DNA of 64,000 nucleotides from Cytophagaceae bacterium. Its GTDB lineage: Bacteria > Bacteroidota > Bacteroidia > Cytophagales > Spirosomataceae. The translations under genes were made by a program, and so were the position numbers. The notes beneath the pieces are model-generated. The model worked only from the letters and a program-made list of their open reading frames with translations, had not been told where the DNA came from and did no database searches. Shown piece by piece: positions 42,810 to 52,374 of this stretch. How positions within the stretch are numbered: the stretch's first letter is position 1; each line of letters begins with the position of its first letter. Location: NCBI GenBank assembly GCA_016722655.1, contig JADKIR010000005.1, forward strand, positions 62,001 to 126,000, written 5' to 3'.

Positions 42810-45796
42810 ATGAATTTCAAAAATCTAAACAATATTGGTGGCTGGCTTGTATTTGCAGTTTCGCTGGTCACTTATACACTTACGGTTGAGCCTACTGCCA
42901 GTTTCTGGGACTGCGGTGAATTTATCGCGTGTTCTTACAAATTGCAGGTGCCTCACCCAGCAGGTGCACCATTTTTCCTTCTTTTAGGCCGCATTGCTTC
43001 AATGTTTGCCGGAGCTGATGTCACCAAAGTTGCTTTTATGGTTAACATGGTTTCAGTTTTGGCCAGTGCATTTACTATTTTGTTTATGTTTTGGACCATC
43101 ACTTTATTAGGCAGGAAGATTGTTGGACAAACTGCCGAAACCATCAATTCTGAAAACTCAATCAAAGTATTGGGTGCGGCATTAGTGGGTTCTTTGGTTT
43201 ACACTTTTTCTGAATCTTTTTGGTTTTCAGCTGTCGAAGCCGAAGTTTATGGCTTATCATCATTTTTTACTGCAATTGTAGTTTGGGCCGCTTTTCGCTG
43301 GGAATTAATCGAAGACCCTGCCAAACAAAACAAATGGTTGGTTTTTGTAGCTTATCTGGTTGGTTTATCTATTGGTGTTCACTTACTTAATCTTGTGACA
43401 CTTCCGGCATTGGCTATTCTTTATTATTTCAAAAAGACTAAGAAAATTGAGATCAAAGGAGCATTTATGGCTTTTTTGGGTGGCTTGATAATTCTAGCTG
43501 TAATTATGGTCGGGCTTATTACCGGCCTTCCTACATTGAGTTTTTCATTTGATAAAATCTTCGTAAATACCTTCGGACTTCCTTTTGCTTCGGGTATGAT
43601 CTTTTTTATCCTGTTATTGATCGGAGGTTTGGCTTATGGAATTTATTATAGTCAAAAACATGGAAAAGCAACGCTTAACACGATACTTCTGGCATTTTCA
43701 TTCGTTTTGATAGGTTATTCAACATATACGATTGCTTTGATCAGATCAAATTATAATCCACCTATCAACGAGAACAATCCAAGCGATGTATTAAACTTTA
43801 CATACTATCTCAAAAGAGAGCAATATGGTTCCAGACCATTGTTGTATGGACCGATTTATACCGCTCAACTCCAGGCTATTGAAAGAGGAGAGGCCAATTA
43901 CAAAGTTGGTAAAGATAAATATGAAGCCTATGACTACTCGCCCGAATATGTGTGGGATCCAAATGGAAAAATGTTGTTACCGAGAGTTTGGTCTCAGGAT
44001 CCAAATCATGTAAGTCTCTACAGAAGTAAGCTCAATTTGTCTGAAGGACAGCGTCCAAGTTTGTTCAAAATTTGGAATTTATGTTTACCCATCAGTTTGG
44101 GCACATGTATTGGCGATATTTTATCTGGAATTTCTGGGGTCGTGCCTCTGATATCTCAGATGCTGCAGCTACAAACATTTTCGAGAGCAATAAGGATTTA
44201 CCTTCATTATATGCTCAGAATAAAGGCAGAACAAACTATTTTGGGCTTCCACTAATCCTGGGGATCCTTGGATTTTTGTATATGTATTTCAAAAGAGATA
44301 AGGATGCAATTGTAATGTTTCTTCTATTTTTCTTTACGGGTCTTGGATTGGTAGTTTATCTTAATTCACCACCGGTTGAGCCTCGTGAGCGTGATTATAT
44401 ATATGTTGGTTCATTCTATTTCTTTGCCATTTGGATTGGAATAGGTGTAATGGCCATAGCTGATTATGTTTTGAAATTTATCAAAAATGGTGTGGCAAAA
44501 GCCGGGGTTGCAACTGCAATAGCCTTGTTTGTGCCTGTTTTAATGGCTAAACAAGCCTGGGCTGGTCATGATCGCTCAGATAGATATCATCAGGTTGATT
44601 TTGCAAGAAACCTGTTGAATAGTTGTGAAAAAAACGCCGTATTATTTACTGGGGGTGACAACGATACTTTCCCGCTCTGGTACGTACAGGAAGTGGAAGG
44701 AGTTAGAACCGACGTAAGAGTTTGTAATCTGAGCCTTTTGGGTACCGACTGGTATATTGAGCAAATGAAACGTAAAACTTACGAATCAGAAGCATTACCG
44801 ATATCTTTGGAAACGGACAATTACTATAAAGGTATCAATGACCAGATACCATTTGTAGAAAACTCAAATCCACAGATTCAAGCCGGTATTAATCTGAAAG
44901 AGTTTTTGAAATTAGTTAAAGCCAACGATCCTGCAATTCAGATGCAGGTAAGTTCCGGTGATTTGATTAACGTTTTACCTTCTCCTAATTTCTATCTTGA
45001 TATGAATGCAGAAGAGGTAGCTCGAATGAGTTTCGTGCCTGAAAATTACAAATCTTTGGTTCGTGACCGAATGGAGTGGAATTTTGGTAAAAGAGACATC
45101 CTTAAAAATGACCTCGTTGTTTTGGATATTATCGCTCAGAACAATTGGAAGCGTCCGATTTATTTTTCAGGGACGCTTGCCCCAAATTCTTATTTGAATC
45201 TCAAAGAATTCTGCCAATTGGAAGGTTACGCCTATCGATTGATGCCTTTCAAGGTTAATGGTGCAAAAGATGGATTTGTCAATCCTCAGGTAATGGAGAA
45301 AAACATCAACCGTATGCAGTGGAGAAATCTTAATAATGACAAAGTGTATTATGATTCGGAAACTTACCTGAAAGTGCCAATTGTAACTGCCCGTTTTGCA
45401 TTTTTAAGATTGGTAGATCAATTGGTGAGAGAAGGTAAAAAAGCGGAAGCCGAAAAATATCTCGACAAATCTTTGGAAATAATGCCTGATAAAACCATTC
45501 CATACGACCAATTGGTGGGTAATTATCCAATATTCTATTATGAAATAGGAAAAGTGGAAAAAGCTCGTAAAATAGCTGACATTATGGTTAACCGTGCCGA
45601 TGAGGAGCTCAAATATTTTATTGAGAAGAATCGTTCCTCAAATGACCGTCAATGGGGTAATGGAAATATTCAGCAGATTATTCAAAGTGATATGCGTACC
45701 ATTCAAATGCTCTATAGTGCTGCAGAACAGTATGATAAGCCTCAGGCAGAAAAGTATAAAAAGATTTATGAGTCACATTTAGTCAAGATTCAATAG
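42810..45796 (+). CDS. GT117/DUF2723 membrane glycosyltransferase-like protein, split by a frameshift
   Basis: Two overlapping open frames (42810-44255 and one that includes 44072-45796) together encode one DUF2723/GT117 (TMEM260-like) protein of about 995 residues. The first begins VEPTASFWDCGEFIACSYKL with HPAGAPFFLLLGR and many membrane helices; it runs to SEGQRPSLFK. The second carries on EFMFTHQFGHMYWRYFIWNF, SPPVEPRERDYIYVGSFYFF and a soluble C-terminal domain with TPR-like helices. Adding one A to the run at 44067-44070 restores a continuous protein, reading SLFKNLEFMF. No other defect is seen, so this is either a recent deletion or a sequence error. The family includes protein O-mannosyltransferases in eukaryotes; the bacterial substrate is uncertain. 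Confidence 0.85.
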
Positions 45797-45816
45797 ACTT
45801 TTTTAAATCAAATATT

Positions 45817-45847
45817 AGCCCCGAAGAACTATTCTCCGGGGCTTTTT
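45817..45847 (+). terminator. Rho-independent terminator after the GT117 gene
   Basis: A 7-bp GC-rich stem (AGCCCCG at 45817-45823, CGGGGCT at 45837-45843) extended by partial pairing, then TTTTG. It lies 20 bases after the GT117 stop and only a few bases before the operator-like palindrome of the next gene. Confidence 0.75.
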
Positions 45848-45851
45848 GTTA

Positions 45852-45874
45852 TTTTTGCAATCATGTTGCAAAAA
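45852..45874. promoter_or_regulatory. Operator-like palindrome overlapping promoter and start of the TonB receptor gene
   Basis: Perfect 9-bp inverted repeat arms TTTTTGCAA (45852-45860) and TTGCAAAAA (45866-45874) around a 5-base spacer that carries the ATG (45863-45865) of the receptor gene. The left arm overlaps a -7-type box, TATTTTTG, at 45850-45857. The core TTGCAA-N5-TTGCAA equals the form of Fur-family (Nur) boxes described in Streptomyces. A closely similar site sits before the lipoprotein gene at 48292. A repressor role is inferred; the regulator is not in this window. Confidence 0.7.
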
Positions 45875-48244
45875 GCTTACATACTTCTAAAATTTATTTT
45901 AGTTTTTACTTTATTTTATCAAGACATTTCGGCTCAAAAACTTGATTGTGAATGTTTTGTGGTTGGGAAAATTAAGGACGCCCAAACCGGTGAACCTGTT
46001 AGTGGTGCTTTGGTTGAAATTAAAAGTTTAAGAAAAGCAGTATTTGCCGACAACCTGGGTGAATACCGGATCGATAATATCTGCGAAGGACGTTATTTAA
46101 TTTCAGTAAAAATTTTGGGTTTTGAAGAAAAGACCCAATGGGTTGACCTGAAACACGAATTTCACTGGGAAGTAGCCCTTGAGGAATCTGAAATCCATCT
46201 CGATCAAGTGAATATTGTTGCCCGGAAAGTTGAAACAATCAATTCAAATCTTAAGAGCATTTCGGAAGAAATTATCAAACAAAAATCGGGGAATCTACTT
46301 GGAGAAATATTGAAAGAATTGCCTGGCGTAAATACCATGAGTACGGGCAGTAATATTGTAAAACCAGTGATTCATGGACTACATTCTAATCGAATAATGA
46401 CCATAAATAATGGAATAAAACATGAAGGCCAGCAATGGGGTAATGAACATGCACCCGAAATAGATCCATTTTTAGCCAAAAAAATAACAGTGATTAAAGG
46501 TGCTTCGAGTGTTAGATATGGACCCGAAGCAATAGGAGGAGTAATATTGGTAGAACCTGCTGAAATGGTTCACCGGGAAAAACTTTTAACTGAAATTAAC
46601 CAGTTTTCAATGTCAAATGGTTGGCAGAATGGTATATCACTGATAACCGAAGGAAGTTTACACAAAATAAAAGATTTAAACTGGAGAGTTCAGGTTTCTA
46701 CAAAAAAAGGTGGAAATATTTCAACTCCTCAGTACTCTTTGGCAAATACCGGGTCACAGGAATTTAACTTTTCGCTGGCAGGAAAATATTCTTTTAGAAA
46801 AATTGATAATGAACTGTTTTTCAGTCAGTTTAATACTAAAATCGCTATTTTTTCAGGAGCACACATTGGAAATCTTACTGACCTTTCTTCTGCAATAAAC
46901 CGGGCAAGGCCTTTGGAGATTTATACACCGGAAACATTTACCTATAAACTTGATCGCCCTTTTCAGGATATTCAGCACAATTTGTTAAAAATCAAATCTG
47001 CAATAAGCCTGAAAAATAACCAAAACGTTTCATTTACATTTGGAAATCAATATAATTTCAGATCAGAAGTTGATGCCCTTAGGGGTGATAAATCTACTGC
47101 TCAGATATTTAAAATTACGACTCAATCTTTAGAAACAATTTTTCAACATAAACCAATATTTAAAAAACTAAATGGGAATCTGGGCTTAAATACGTCAATT
47201 CAAAAGAATATCACCACCGGAACTCTTAAAAATCCGCTCAAGTCCAATGTCCTCATTCCTAATTTTTTATCTAAAAACATTGGACTTTTTTTGACAGAAA
47301 GATTTGTGAAATCTCGATTTGAATGGGAGGGAGGAATTAGATTGGATACCCGGATAATGGACGTTTTTTATTTAAAAAGAGGCGAAAATGAGATTACTGC
47401 AGAGAATTTTTTTAATTATAGATTTTCTGCTTCTTCAAGTATGAATAAAATTATTAGCCCGAACTTTAAATTTGGATACAATATTGGAACTGCCTGGAAA
47501 CCCCCGGTTGTCAGTGAACTGTTCTCAGATGGTGTGCATCATGGGGCGGCTTCTTACGAAGTGGGCGACAGAAATCTCACATCTGAAAAGTCAGTTGATA
47601 ACGCCCTTACAATTGAATTTGAAGCCGGTTATTATCATTTTGAATCACAGTTTTATGTCAATTTTATACAAGATTACATATTTATGGCTCCAACCGGAAA
47701 CGGAGTGTTGACAATCAGAGGTGCTTTTCCGGAATTTAAATATACTCAGACCGATGCTCTGTTTAAAGGTTTTGATTTAAGTAACAGACTAAATTTTACA
47801 AAAAATATAGTTTTCGAAAACCATTTGTCATTTCTAAGGGCCGATGATTTGGAAAGAAGGCAACCTTTGATATTTATTCCAGCCAATCGTTCTGTAAGTA
47901 GTATTTCAATTGAGCTACCTCTTAAACTGTTAGAAAAAATCAAAATCAGCCATCAGTTTGTGGCAAAACAAAAACGAGTACCTACGAAATCTGTTTTTGA
48001 AAATGAGGAAAATTCTGAATTTCAATTAATTGGCGGTGATTATTCAGCCAGCCCACCTTCTTACAATCTGATAGATCTTTACCTTTCCAAGTCTTATTTA
48101 TTTAAAAATAAATCGAAAATCAACTGTGGACTGGAAATAAAAAATCTTACCAATACCGTTTACAGAGATTATTTAAACCGGTTTAGATATTTCACTTCTG
48201 ATCAGGGAATTAATTTTATTTTAAGAATGAACTTGACATTTTGA
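45863..48244 (+). CDS. TonB-dependent receptor with predicted palindrome-controlled expression
   Basis: A 793-residue outer-membrane receptor: signal peptide about 1-24 (FYQDISAQ), carboxypeptidase-like domain about 32-110 (VVGKIKDAQTGEPVSGALVE), plug about 125-235 with IHGLHSNRIMTINNGIKHEG, then GNEHAPEIDPFLAKKITVIK, and the barrel to the final FILRMNLTF. This plug resembles metal (zinc-type) receptors such as ZnuD relatives, but ligand identity is inferred only. The start ATG lies within the palindrome; a TTG one codon later is possible. Partner lipoprotein gene follows after 47 bases. Confidence 0.9.
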   Translation: MLQKAYILLKFILVFTLFYQDISAQKLDCECFVVGKIKDAQTGEPVSGALVEIKSLRKAVFADNLGEYRIDNICEGRYLISVKILGFEEKTQWVDLKHEFHWEVALEESEIHLDQVNIVARKVETINSNLKSISEEIIKQKSGNLLGEILKELPGVNTMSTGSNIVKPVIHGLHSNRIMTINNGIKHEGQQWGNEHAPEIDPFLAKKITVIKGASSVRYGPEAIGGVILVEPAEMVHREKLLTEINQFSMSNGWQNGISLITEGSLHKIKDLNWRVQVSTKKGGNISTPQYSLANTGSQEFNFSLAGKYSFRKIDNELFFSQFNTKIAIFSGAHIGNLTDLSSAINRARPLEIYTPETFTYKLDRPFQDIQHNLLKIKSAISLKNNQNVSFTFGNQYNFRSEVDALRGDKSTAQIFKITTQSLETIFQHKPIFKKLNGNLGLNTSIQKNITTGTLKNPLKSNVLIPNFLSKNIGLFLTERFVKSRFEWEGGIRLDTRIMDVFYLKRGENEITAENFFNYRFSASSSMNKIISPNFKFGYNIGTAWKPPVVSELFSDGVHHGAASYEVGDRNLTSEKSVDNALTIEFEAGYYHFESQFYVNFIQDYIFMAPTGNGVLTIRGAFPEFKYTQTDALFKGFDLSNRLNFTKNIVFENHLSFLRADDLERRQPLIFIPANRSVSSISIELPLKLLEKIKISHQFVAKQKRVPTKSVFENEENSEFQLIGGDYSASPPSYNLIDLYLSKSYLFKNKSKINCGLEIKNLTNTVYRDYLNRFRYFTSDQGINFILRMNLTF

Positions 48245-48254
48245 ATTAATTTTA

Positions 48255-48275
48255 TACATTTGCAACATTGTTGCA
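48255..48275. promoter_or_regulatory. Second operator-like palindrome overlapping a -7 box, before the lipoprotein gene
   Basis: TGCAAC-ATT-GTTGCA at 48261-48275 (6-bp perfect arms) overlaps a -7 box TACATTTG at 48255-48262. The 15-base core differs from that at 45856-45870 at only three positions, with the same position relative to the -7 box. The ATG is at 48292, so a normal short leader remains. Confidence 0.68.
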
Positions 48276-48291
48276 TATAATTAATATTTAA

Positions 48292-48831
48292 ATGAAAAAG
48301 AGTTTATTATTATTAGGAATTTTCTCGGGATTGTTTTTTTCCTGTAAAGATGAGGTTGAACTGGAAAATGAAAATGAATTGATTACCACGATAAAACTGG
48401 AATTTGTCAATGGTACAGATACAAAAACATTTCAGTTTAAAGACCCTGATGGTGATGGTGGACAAGCTCCGGTTATTAATGACATTGCCTTGAAAGCCAA
48501 CACGGAATATCAGCTTTCTGTATCTTTTCTTGACGAAAGCAAAAATCCGGTGGAAGACTTGACCGAGGAAGTTGCGGCAGAGAGTGACGAGCATTTAGTT
48601 GTTTTTACTCCAAATCCTTCTTCTCTTGGTACTTATACATATTCTGATAAAGATGTAAATGGTTTCCCAATAGGATTAAGTGGAAAATTTAAAACCAATC
48701 AGGCAGGAACAGGTACACTAAAAGTACAACTAAGGCATCAGCCCCCAATTAACAATAAATCCGTAAAAAACGGAACTGTTACCCCTGGAAGTGATGATGC
48801 AAATGTTGACTTTAAAGTAACAGTTAATTAA
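48292..48831 (+). CDS. Small lipoprotein paired with the TonB receptor
   Basis: A 179-residue lipoprotein: signal ending LFFSC (Cys18), then an acidic stretch (DEVELENENEL), a beta-rich domain with FKDPDGDGGQAPVINDIALK, TEEVAAESDEHLVVFTPNP and VQLRHQPPIN. It resembles a family of about 180-residue Bacteroidetes lipoproteins usually located next to a TonB receptor and sometimes labelled 'type 1 periplasmic binding fold'. The acidic and His-containing surface could bind metal; this is speculation. It has its own palindrome/promoter although it follows the receptor by 47 bases. Confidence 0.82.
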   Translation: MKKSLLLLGIFSGLFFSCKDEVELENENELITTIKLEFVNGTDTKTFQFKDPDGDGGQAPVINDIALKANTEYQLSVSFLDESKNPVEDLTEEVAAESDEHLVVFTPNPSSLGTYTYSDKDVNGFPIGLSGKFKTNQAGTGTLKVQLRHQPPINNKSVKNGTVTPGSDDANVDFKVTVN

Positions 48832-48883
48832 TATTTGATTTTTAAAAAACTTTTAAATTTTCACAGAAAAGGCATAATTAGCT

Positions 48884-48891
48884 TATTTTTG
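48884..48891 (+). promoter_or_regulatory. -7 box for the membrane polymerase/ligase gene
   Basis: TATTTTTG matches TAnnTTTG. It overlaps the GTG at 48891, so that upstream start cannot be transcribed from here; this favours ATG 48906 as the start of the following gene. No TTG at the expected upstream distance. Confidence 0.4.
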
Positions 48892-48905
48892 TGAAAATTT
48901 TTTTT

Positions 48906-50246
48906 ATGCGGTTTTTAGTTCGCAATTTTATAAAGTATAGGGATATGTTTGCTGTGGTAATGTTTATTACCGGGCTTCCCCTAATCTATTATTTACGAGA
49001 TGGAGTTGGACTTGCTCAAAATAGTTCGGCATTTACCGCCGCTATGGCTATTGGTCCATTTGGAATAACTTTACTTTTTAAAAATTTCAAGCGATTTGAA
49101 GTACCAAATAAAGTTGCATTTAGTTTGGTACTTGTTTTCATTATTGTCTGTTTCCTTTATTTTATACTTCGAGACAGATATTCACCTGTTAATGGAAATT
49201 TCGAGTTAATAACATTTGCAGTAATAGGGCTAGTTTTGATTTCGTCGCTTTTCATGACCAAAGAATCGATAAATAATGGTTTTCTACCACTTGCTATTAT
49301 TTTATCACTAATTGGTGCCGCCCTTTTGATTTATGCCGTTTCGAATGACCCATTATTTGTCATAGGTAAACGTGCATCAATTAGATTTGGAGACAACGAT
49401 GATCAAGGTAATCCTCATGTATATGGTAAAGGTGCTTTTTTCGGTATAATTTTGATTTTTTTAGCAATTAAGTATCTGAAAAAAATTAGTATTAGGATTT
49501 TACCCTTAATAGCATTTTTTGTTTTTTTCCTAATGGTCCTATTAATGACTCAAACTATGGGGCCAATTATATCGACAATTATATTTTTTGGATTATTTTT
49601 TACATTTAATTTCACAATCAAAAAAGTTTCAAAATTAGTAGTCTCATTATTGTTAAAATGGTATGTGGCCTTAGTAATTATAATTTTTATAGGATTTGGT
49701 ATTAAAACATACAGCCAAAACCAAGATATTTTCAAATTGGTTGTTAATCAAATAGAAAACAGATTTGAAAAAATATTTATAAGTTTAACTACCAATGACA
49801 AAAAGACTCATATTAAATCACACAAAGTTGATGCCTCTGCAAGTGGAAGAATGATTTTAATAAGTCAAGTATTTGATACAATCGAGGAAAACTTCAATGA
49901 GGGTAAGTTGAGATATATATTTTTTGGAAATGGCTATAAACACACCTACGTAGATGTTCCACATCTTGAAGTCTTTGACTCATTCGGGTTATTCGTTTTT
50001 CTATTTTACACTCTGCTATATTTTTATATGATAAAAATTTCAATAGCAGAAATGAGAAATCCGCAATCAATTGCCTCCGAATTTATCGCTTATGGATTTA
50101 TTTATTATATGGTACTTAACTTTACCGGAGGGCTAATAATTGAATATTCAAGAATTAGCTATTATCTTCTGGTTGTCAGGTTTGTATATCCTGGAGCAAA
50201 TCAATTTGTAAAGGCGAAAATTCAGGAATTAAGTCAAAATTCCTGA
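48906..50246 (+). CDS. Polytopic membrane protein, O-antigen ligase/polymerase-like
   Basis: A 446-residue membrane protein with about 12 hydrophobic segments and one large soluble loop near residues 270-360 that contains KVDASASGRMILISQVFDTI and FFGNGYKHTYVDVPHLEVFD. The SGRMxLI... GxG...H pattern in the big loop before the last helices is typical of Wzy polymerases and WaaL ligases, which extend or attach surface polysaccharides. GTG 48891 would add five residues, but ATG 48906 fits the promoter. It is convergent with a GT4 glycosyltransferase gene. Confidence 0.75.
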   Translation: MRFLVRNFIKYRDMFAVVMFITGLPLIYYLRDGVGLAQNSSAFTAAMAIGPFGITLLFKNFKRFEVPNKVAFSLVLVFIIVCFLYFILRDRYSPVNGNFELITFAVIGLVLISSLFMTKESINNGFLPLAIILSLIGAALLIYAVSNDPLFVIGKRASIRFGDNDDQGNPHVYGKGAFFGIILIFLAIKYLKKISIRILPLIAFFVFFLMVLLMTQTMGPIISTIIFFGLFFTFNFTIKKVSKLVVSLLLKWYVALVIIIFIGFGIKTYSQNQDIFKLVVNQIENRFEKIFISLTTNDKKTHIKSHKVDASASGRMILISQVFDTIEENFNEGKLRYIFFGNGYKHTYVDVPHLEVFDSFGLFVFLFYTLLYFYMIKISIAEMRNPQSIASEFIAYGFIYYMVLNFTGGLIIEYSRISYYLLVVRFVYPGANQFVKAKIQELSQNS

Positions 50247-50263
50247 AGATCTTCAGGAATTTT
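50236..50263. terminator. Perfectly palindromic bidirectional terminator
   Basis: A 28-base perfect palindrome with arms AAAATTCCTGAAGA and TCTTCAGGAATTTT, containing the TGA stop of the upstream gene (50244-50246). Lies between two convergent genes. The lack of a loop and short T run make efficiency uncertain. Confidence 0.6.
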
Positions 50264-50299
50264 CATTAGTTCATTTTAAGTTTTTTGCTTGGCCAATGA

Positions 50300-51439
50300 C
50301 TATGCAGTAAATACTTTTTTAAAACCATCCATCATATTGGAAGCAACTTTTTCTGGAGAAAAATTTTGTATTATTTGTTTAGATTTTAATCCAAATTGCC
50401 CAATAATCTCAGGTTTTACCACGAATTCATTCATTTTTGAAGCCATTTCTTTTACGTCAAAGGGATCAAATGTATAGCCATTTTCATTTTCGATCACTAA
50501 GTCCGCTGCAGAGCCACACCTCTCAGAGACTAAAACAGGCATTCCGCAAGCCATGGCTTCATTTACTACAAGTCCCCATGGTTCTGAAAAGCTTGGTAAG
50601 ATAAATACGTCAGCCAAAGCCATAAATTCCGGTATTTCAAACCACTGTTTTCCATCAATAAAACAGACACCCTCCAATTGGTTATCTGAAATGTATTTCT
50701 TTAATTTGTCTTCCTCTGATCCGTTTCCTAGGATTAACAGACCCCAATCGTGAGAATTAATTTCATTGTATGCTGCCAGAAGATTATCGATGTTTTTAAA
50801 TTTGATTAAGCGGCCAACAAAAATAAAGTTAAATTTTCTGAGACCCAATTCCTTCTTTTTTTCTTGACAGTATTTTTTTGCCTCTTTAAAAATGGACTCA
50901 AGTTTCTGGTTATCAACTGAATTGTTTTTTAGTAAAACTTTTTCCGGGTTCACACCAAGTTTAAACATGTATTCTGCCGATTTACTTCCATAGCAAAAAA
51001 GACCGTCTCCTAATTTAACTACCAGGCTTTTGATTTTTTCTTTCCATCCTATGTTAGGGTTGTCACTTTCTGTGGAATCAACCGAAATAATAACTTTAAT
51101 ACCCACGATTTTACAATAGAGCAGAACCAAATTCATGGCAGGTTCGTAATATCCTGAAATGTTGACTACATCGGGTTTAAACATCCTAACCCAGTAAAGC
51201 ATGGCTTTAAAACGTCTGAAATTGGATATATTTTCGTAATATTCATCGTAAAGTAACTTATAATTGTATTGATGAATACTTTCGTCGGCTTTACCTAATT
51301 TGGCCCTTGTAAGCTCATTACTGGAAGTTTGCAAAACCAATAATTCGTCGTTATTTTCATTCACAATAGTCTGTAACTCGCTGTAAATCTTAGCTTTATA
51401 GTGAGCCCAAAGCCATTGATGAATTATTAATATTTTCAT
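50300..51439 (-). CDS. GT4 family glycosyltransferase
   Basis: A 379-residue GT-B glycosyltransferase. N-terminal acceptor domain begins MKILIIHQWLWAHYKAKIYS; the donor-binding C-terminal domain shows FIFVGRLIKFKNIDNLLAAY, DVFILPSFSEPWGLVVNEAM (the EX7E-type region) and ACGMPVLVSERCGSA. Probably assembles a surface or exopolysaccharide, given the neighbouring polymerase-like gene. The sugar donor is unknown. Confidence 0.92.
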   Translation of the reverse strand: MKILIIHQWLWAHYKAKIYSELQTIVNENNDELLVLQTSSNELTRAKLGKADESIHQYNYKLLYDEYYENISNFRRFKAMLYWVRMFKPDVVNISGYYEPAMNLVLLYCKIVGIKVIISVDSTESDNPNIGWKEKIKSLVVKLGDGLFCYGSKSAEYMFKLGVNPEKVLLKNNSVDNQKLESIFKEAKKYCQEKKKELGLRKFNFIFVGRLIKFKNIDNLLAAYNEINSHDWGLLILGNGSEEDKLKKYISDNQLEGVCFIDGKQWFEIPEFMALADVFILPSFSEPWGLVVNEAMACGMPVLVSERCGSAADLVIENENGYTFDPFDVKEMASKMNEFVVKPEIIGQFGLKSKQIIQNFSPEKVASNMMDGFKKVFTA

Positions 51440-51740
51440 TCTTAAATTTTAAGTCTTGGAATCTCAAAATTAGTGAAATATCCAAAAGCTAACTTATAAT
51501 TTGAGATTAAAATATTTTGTTTAACCAATAAAGTAAATACATTTTAAGAAAGACACTTTTTCTGAAAAAGTTTGAAATCAATGGCAATTGAAGCTATTTA
51601 GATTTTTATGAAATTTATTACTAAAGTTTTTTCAAAAAAATAGTAATAGAACCTTAAAATATTAGCCCATTCTTTGTTTTTCAATTATTTATATCTAATT
51701 TTGCACTCCAAATTTTTTATAATAACTAAAATATATTGTA
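51440..51740 (+). other. Intergenic region, 301 bases, upstream of rplU
   Basis: AT-rich sequence with no credible gene on either strand. It contains the rplU promoter near its right end (51673-51703). Nothing else was recognised. Confidence 0.7.
51673..51703 (+). promoter_or_regulatory. Consensus Bacteroidetes promoter for rplU-rpmA
   Basis: TTTG at 51673-51676 and TAATTTTG at 51696-51703 are separated by exactly 19 bases, a full match to TTG-N19-TAnnTTTG. The leader to the rplU ATG (51741) is about 30 bases. Confidence 0.8.
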
Positions 51741-52055
51741 ATGTACGCAATCGTTGAGATAGCAGGCCAGCAATTTAAAGTTGAAAAGGGTCGTTACATT
51801 TATACCCACCGTTTGGCGGGTGAAACGAACGCTGAGCTTGTTTTTGACAAGGTACTCCTTGTTGATAATGACGGTGCGGTATCTGTGGGTACCCCAACCG
51901 TAAGTGGTGCTTCTGTGAAAGGCACAATTCTTGAACATCTTAAAGGCGAGAAAGTTATCGTTTTTAAGAAAAAAAGACGTAAAAGTTACCAAAAGCAAAA
52001 TGGACATCGTCAGTTTCTGACTAAAGTTCAGATTGACGAGATTGTAGCTGCTTAA
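51741..52055 (+). CDS. rplU: Large ribosomal subunit protein bL21
   Basis: A 104-residue bL21, binding 23S rRNA. The start MYAIVEIAGQQFKVEKGRY and the C-terminal rRNA-binding FKKKRRKSYQKQNGHRQ are classical. Followed after 32 bases by rpmA, the usual order, and preceded by a strong promoter. Confidence 0.99.
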   Translation: MYAIVEIAGQQFKVEKGRYIYTHRLAGETNAELVFDKVLLVDNDGAVSVGTPTVSGASVKGTILEHLKGEKVIVFKKKRRKSYQKQNGHRQFLTKVQIDEIVAA

Positions 52056-52087
52056 TTTTTTCAGAATCTTAAAAATTATTTAAAGAA

Positions 52088-52354
52088 ATGGCACATAAGA
52101 AAGGAGTCGGTAGTTCGAAAAACGGTCGCGAGTCGGAAAGTAAGAGGTTAGGTGTGAAATTGTATGGTGGTCAAGTGGCCATTTCAGGCAATATTTTGGT
52201 GCGTCAGCGTGGCACTAAACACAATCCTGGTCAAAACGTAGGTCTTGGTCGTGATCATACTTTGTTCGCTTTGAAAGACGGTATCGTTACCTTCAAGAAA
52301 GGTCGCAACGGGAAATCTTTCGTACATATTTTGCCTCAGGTTACTGAAGCTTAA
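52088..52354 (+). CDS. rpmA: Large ribosomal subunit protein bL27
   Basis: An 88-residue bL27 beginning MAHKKGVGSSKNGRES with the core QRGTKHNPGQNVGLGRDHTL. The N-terminus reaches the peptidyl-transferase centre; here it starts directly at MAHKKG with no Firmicutes-type cleavable extension. Cotranscribed with rplU and ending at a terminator. Confidence 0.99.
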   Translation: MAHKKGVGSSKNGRESESKRLGVKLYGGQVAISGNILVRQRGTKHNPGQNVGLGRDHTLFALKDGIVTFKKGRNGKSFVHILPQVTEA

Positions 52355-52374
52355 TTTTCCTAAGATTATTTTTG

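Noticed and set aside
44050..44090. Programmed frameshifting in GT117
   Set aside because: Only four A precede the junction, no slippery heptamer in frame, and the same lesion type is present in other genes.
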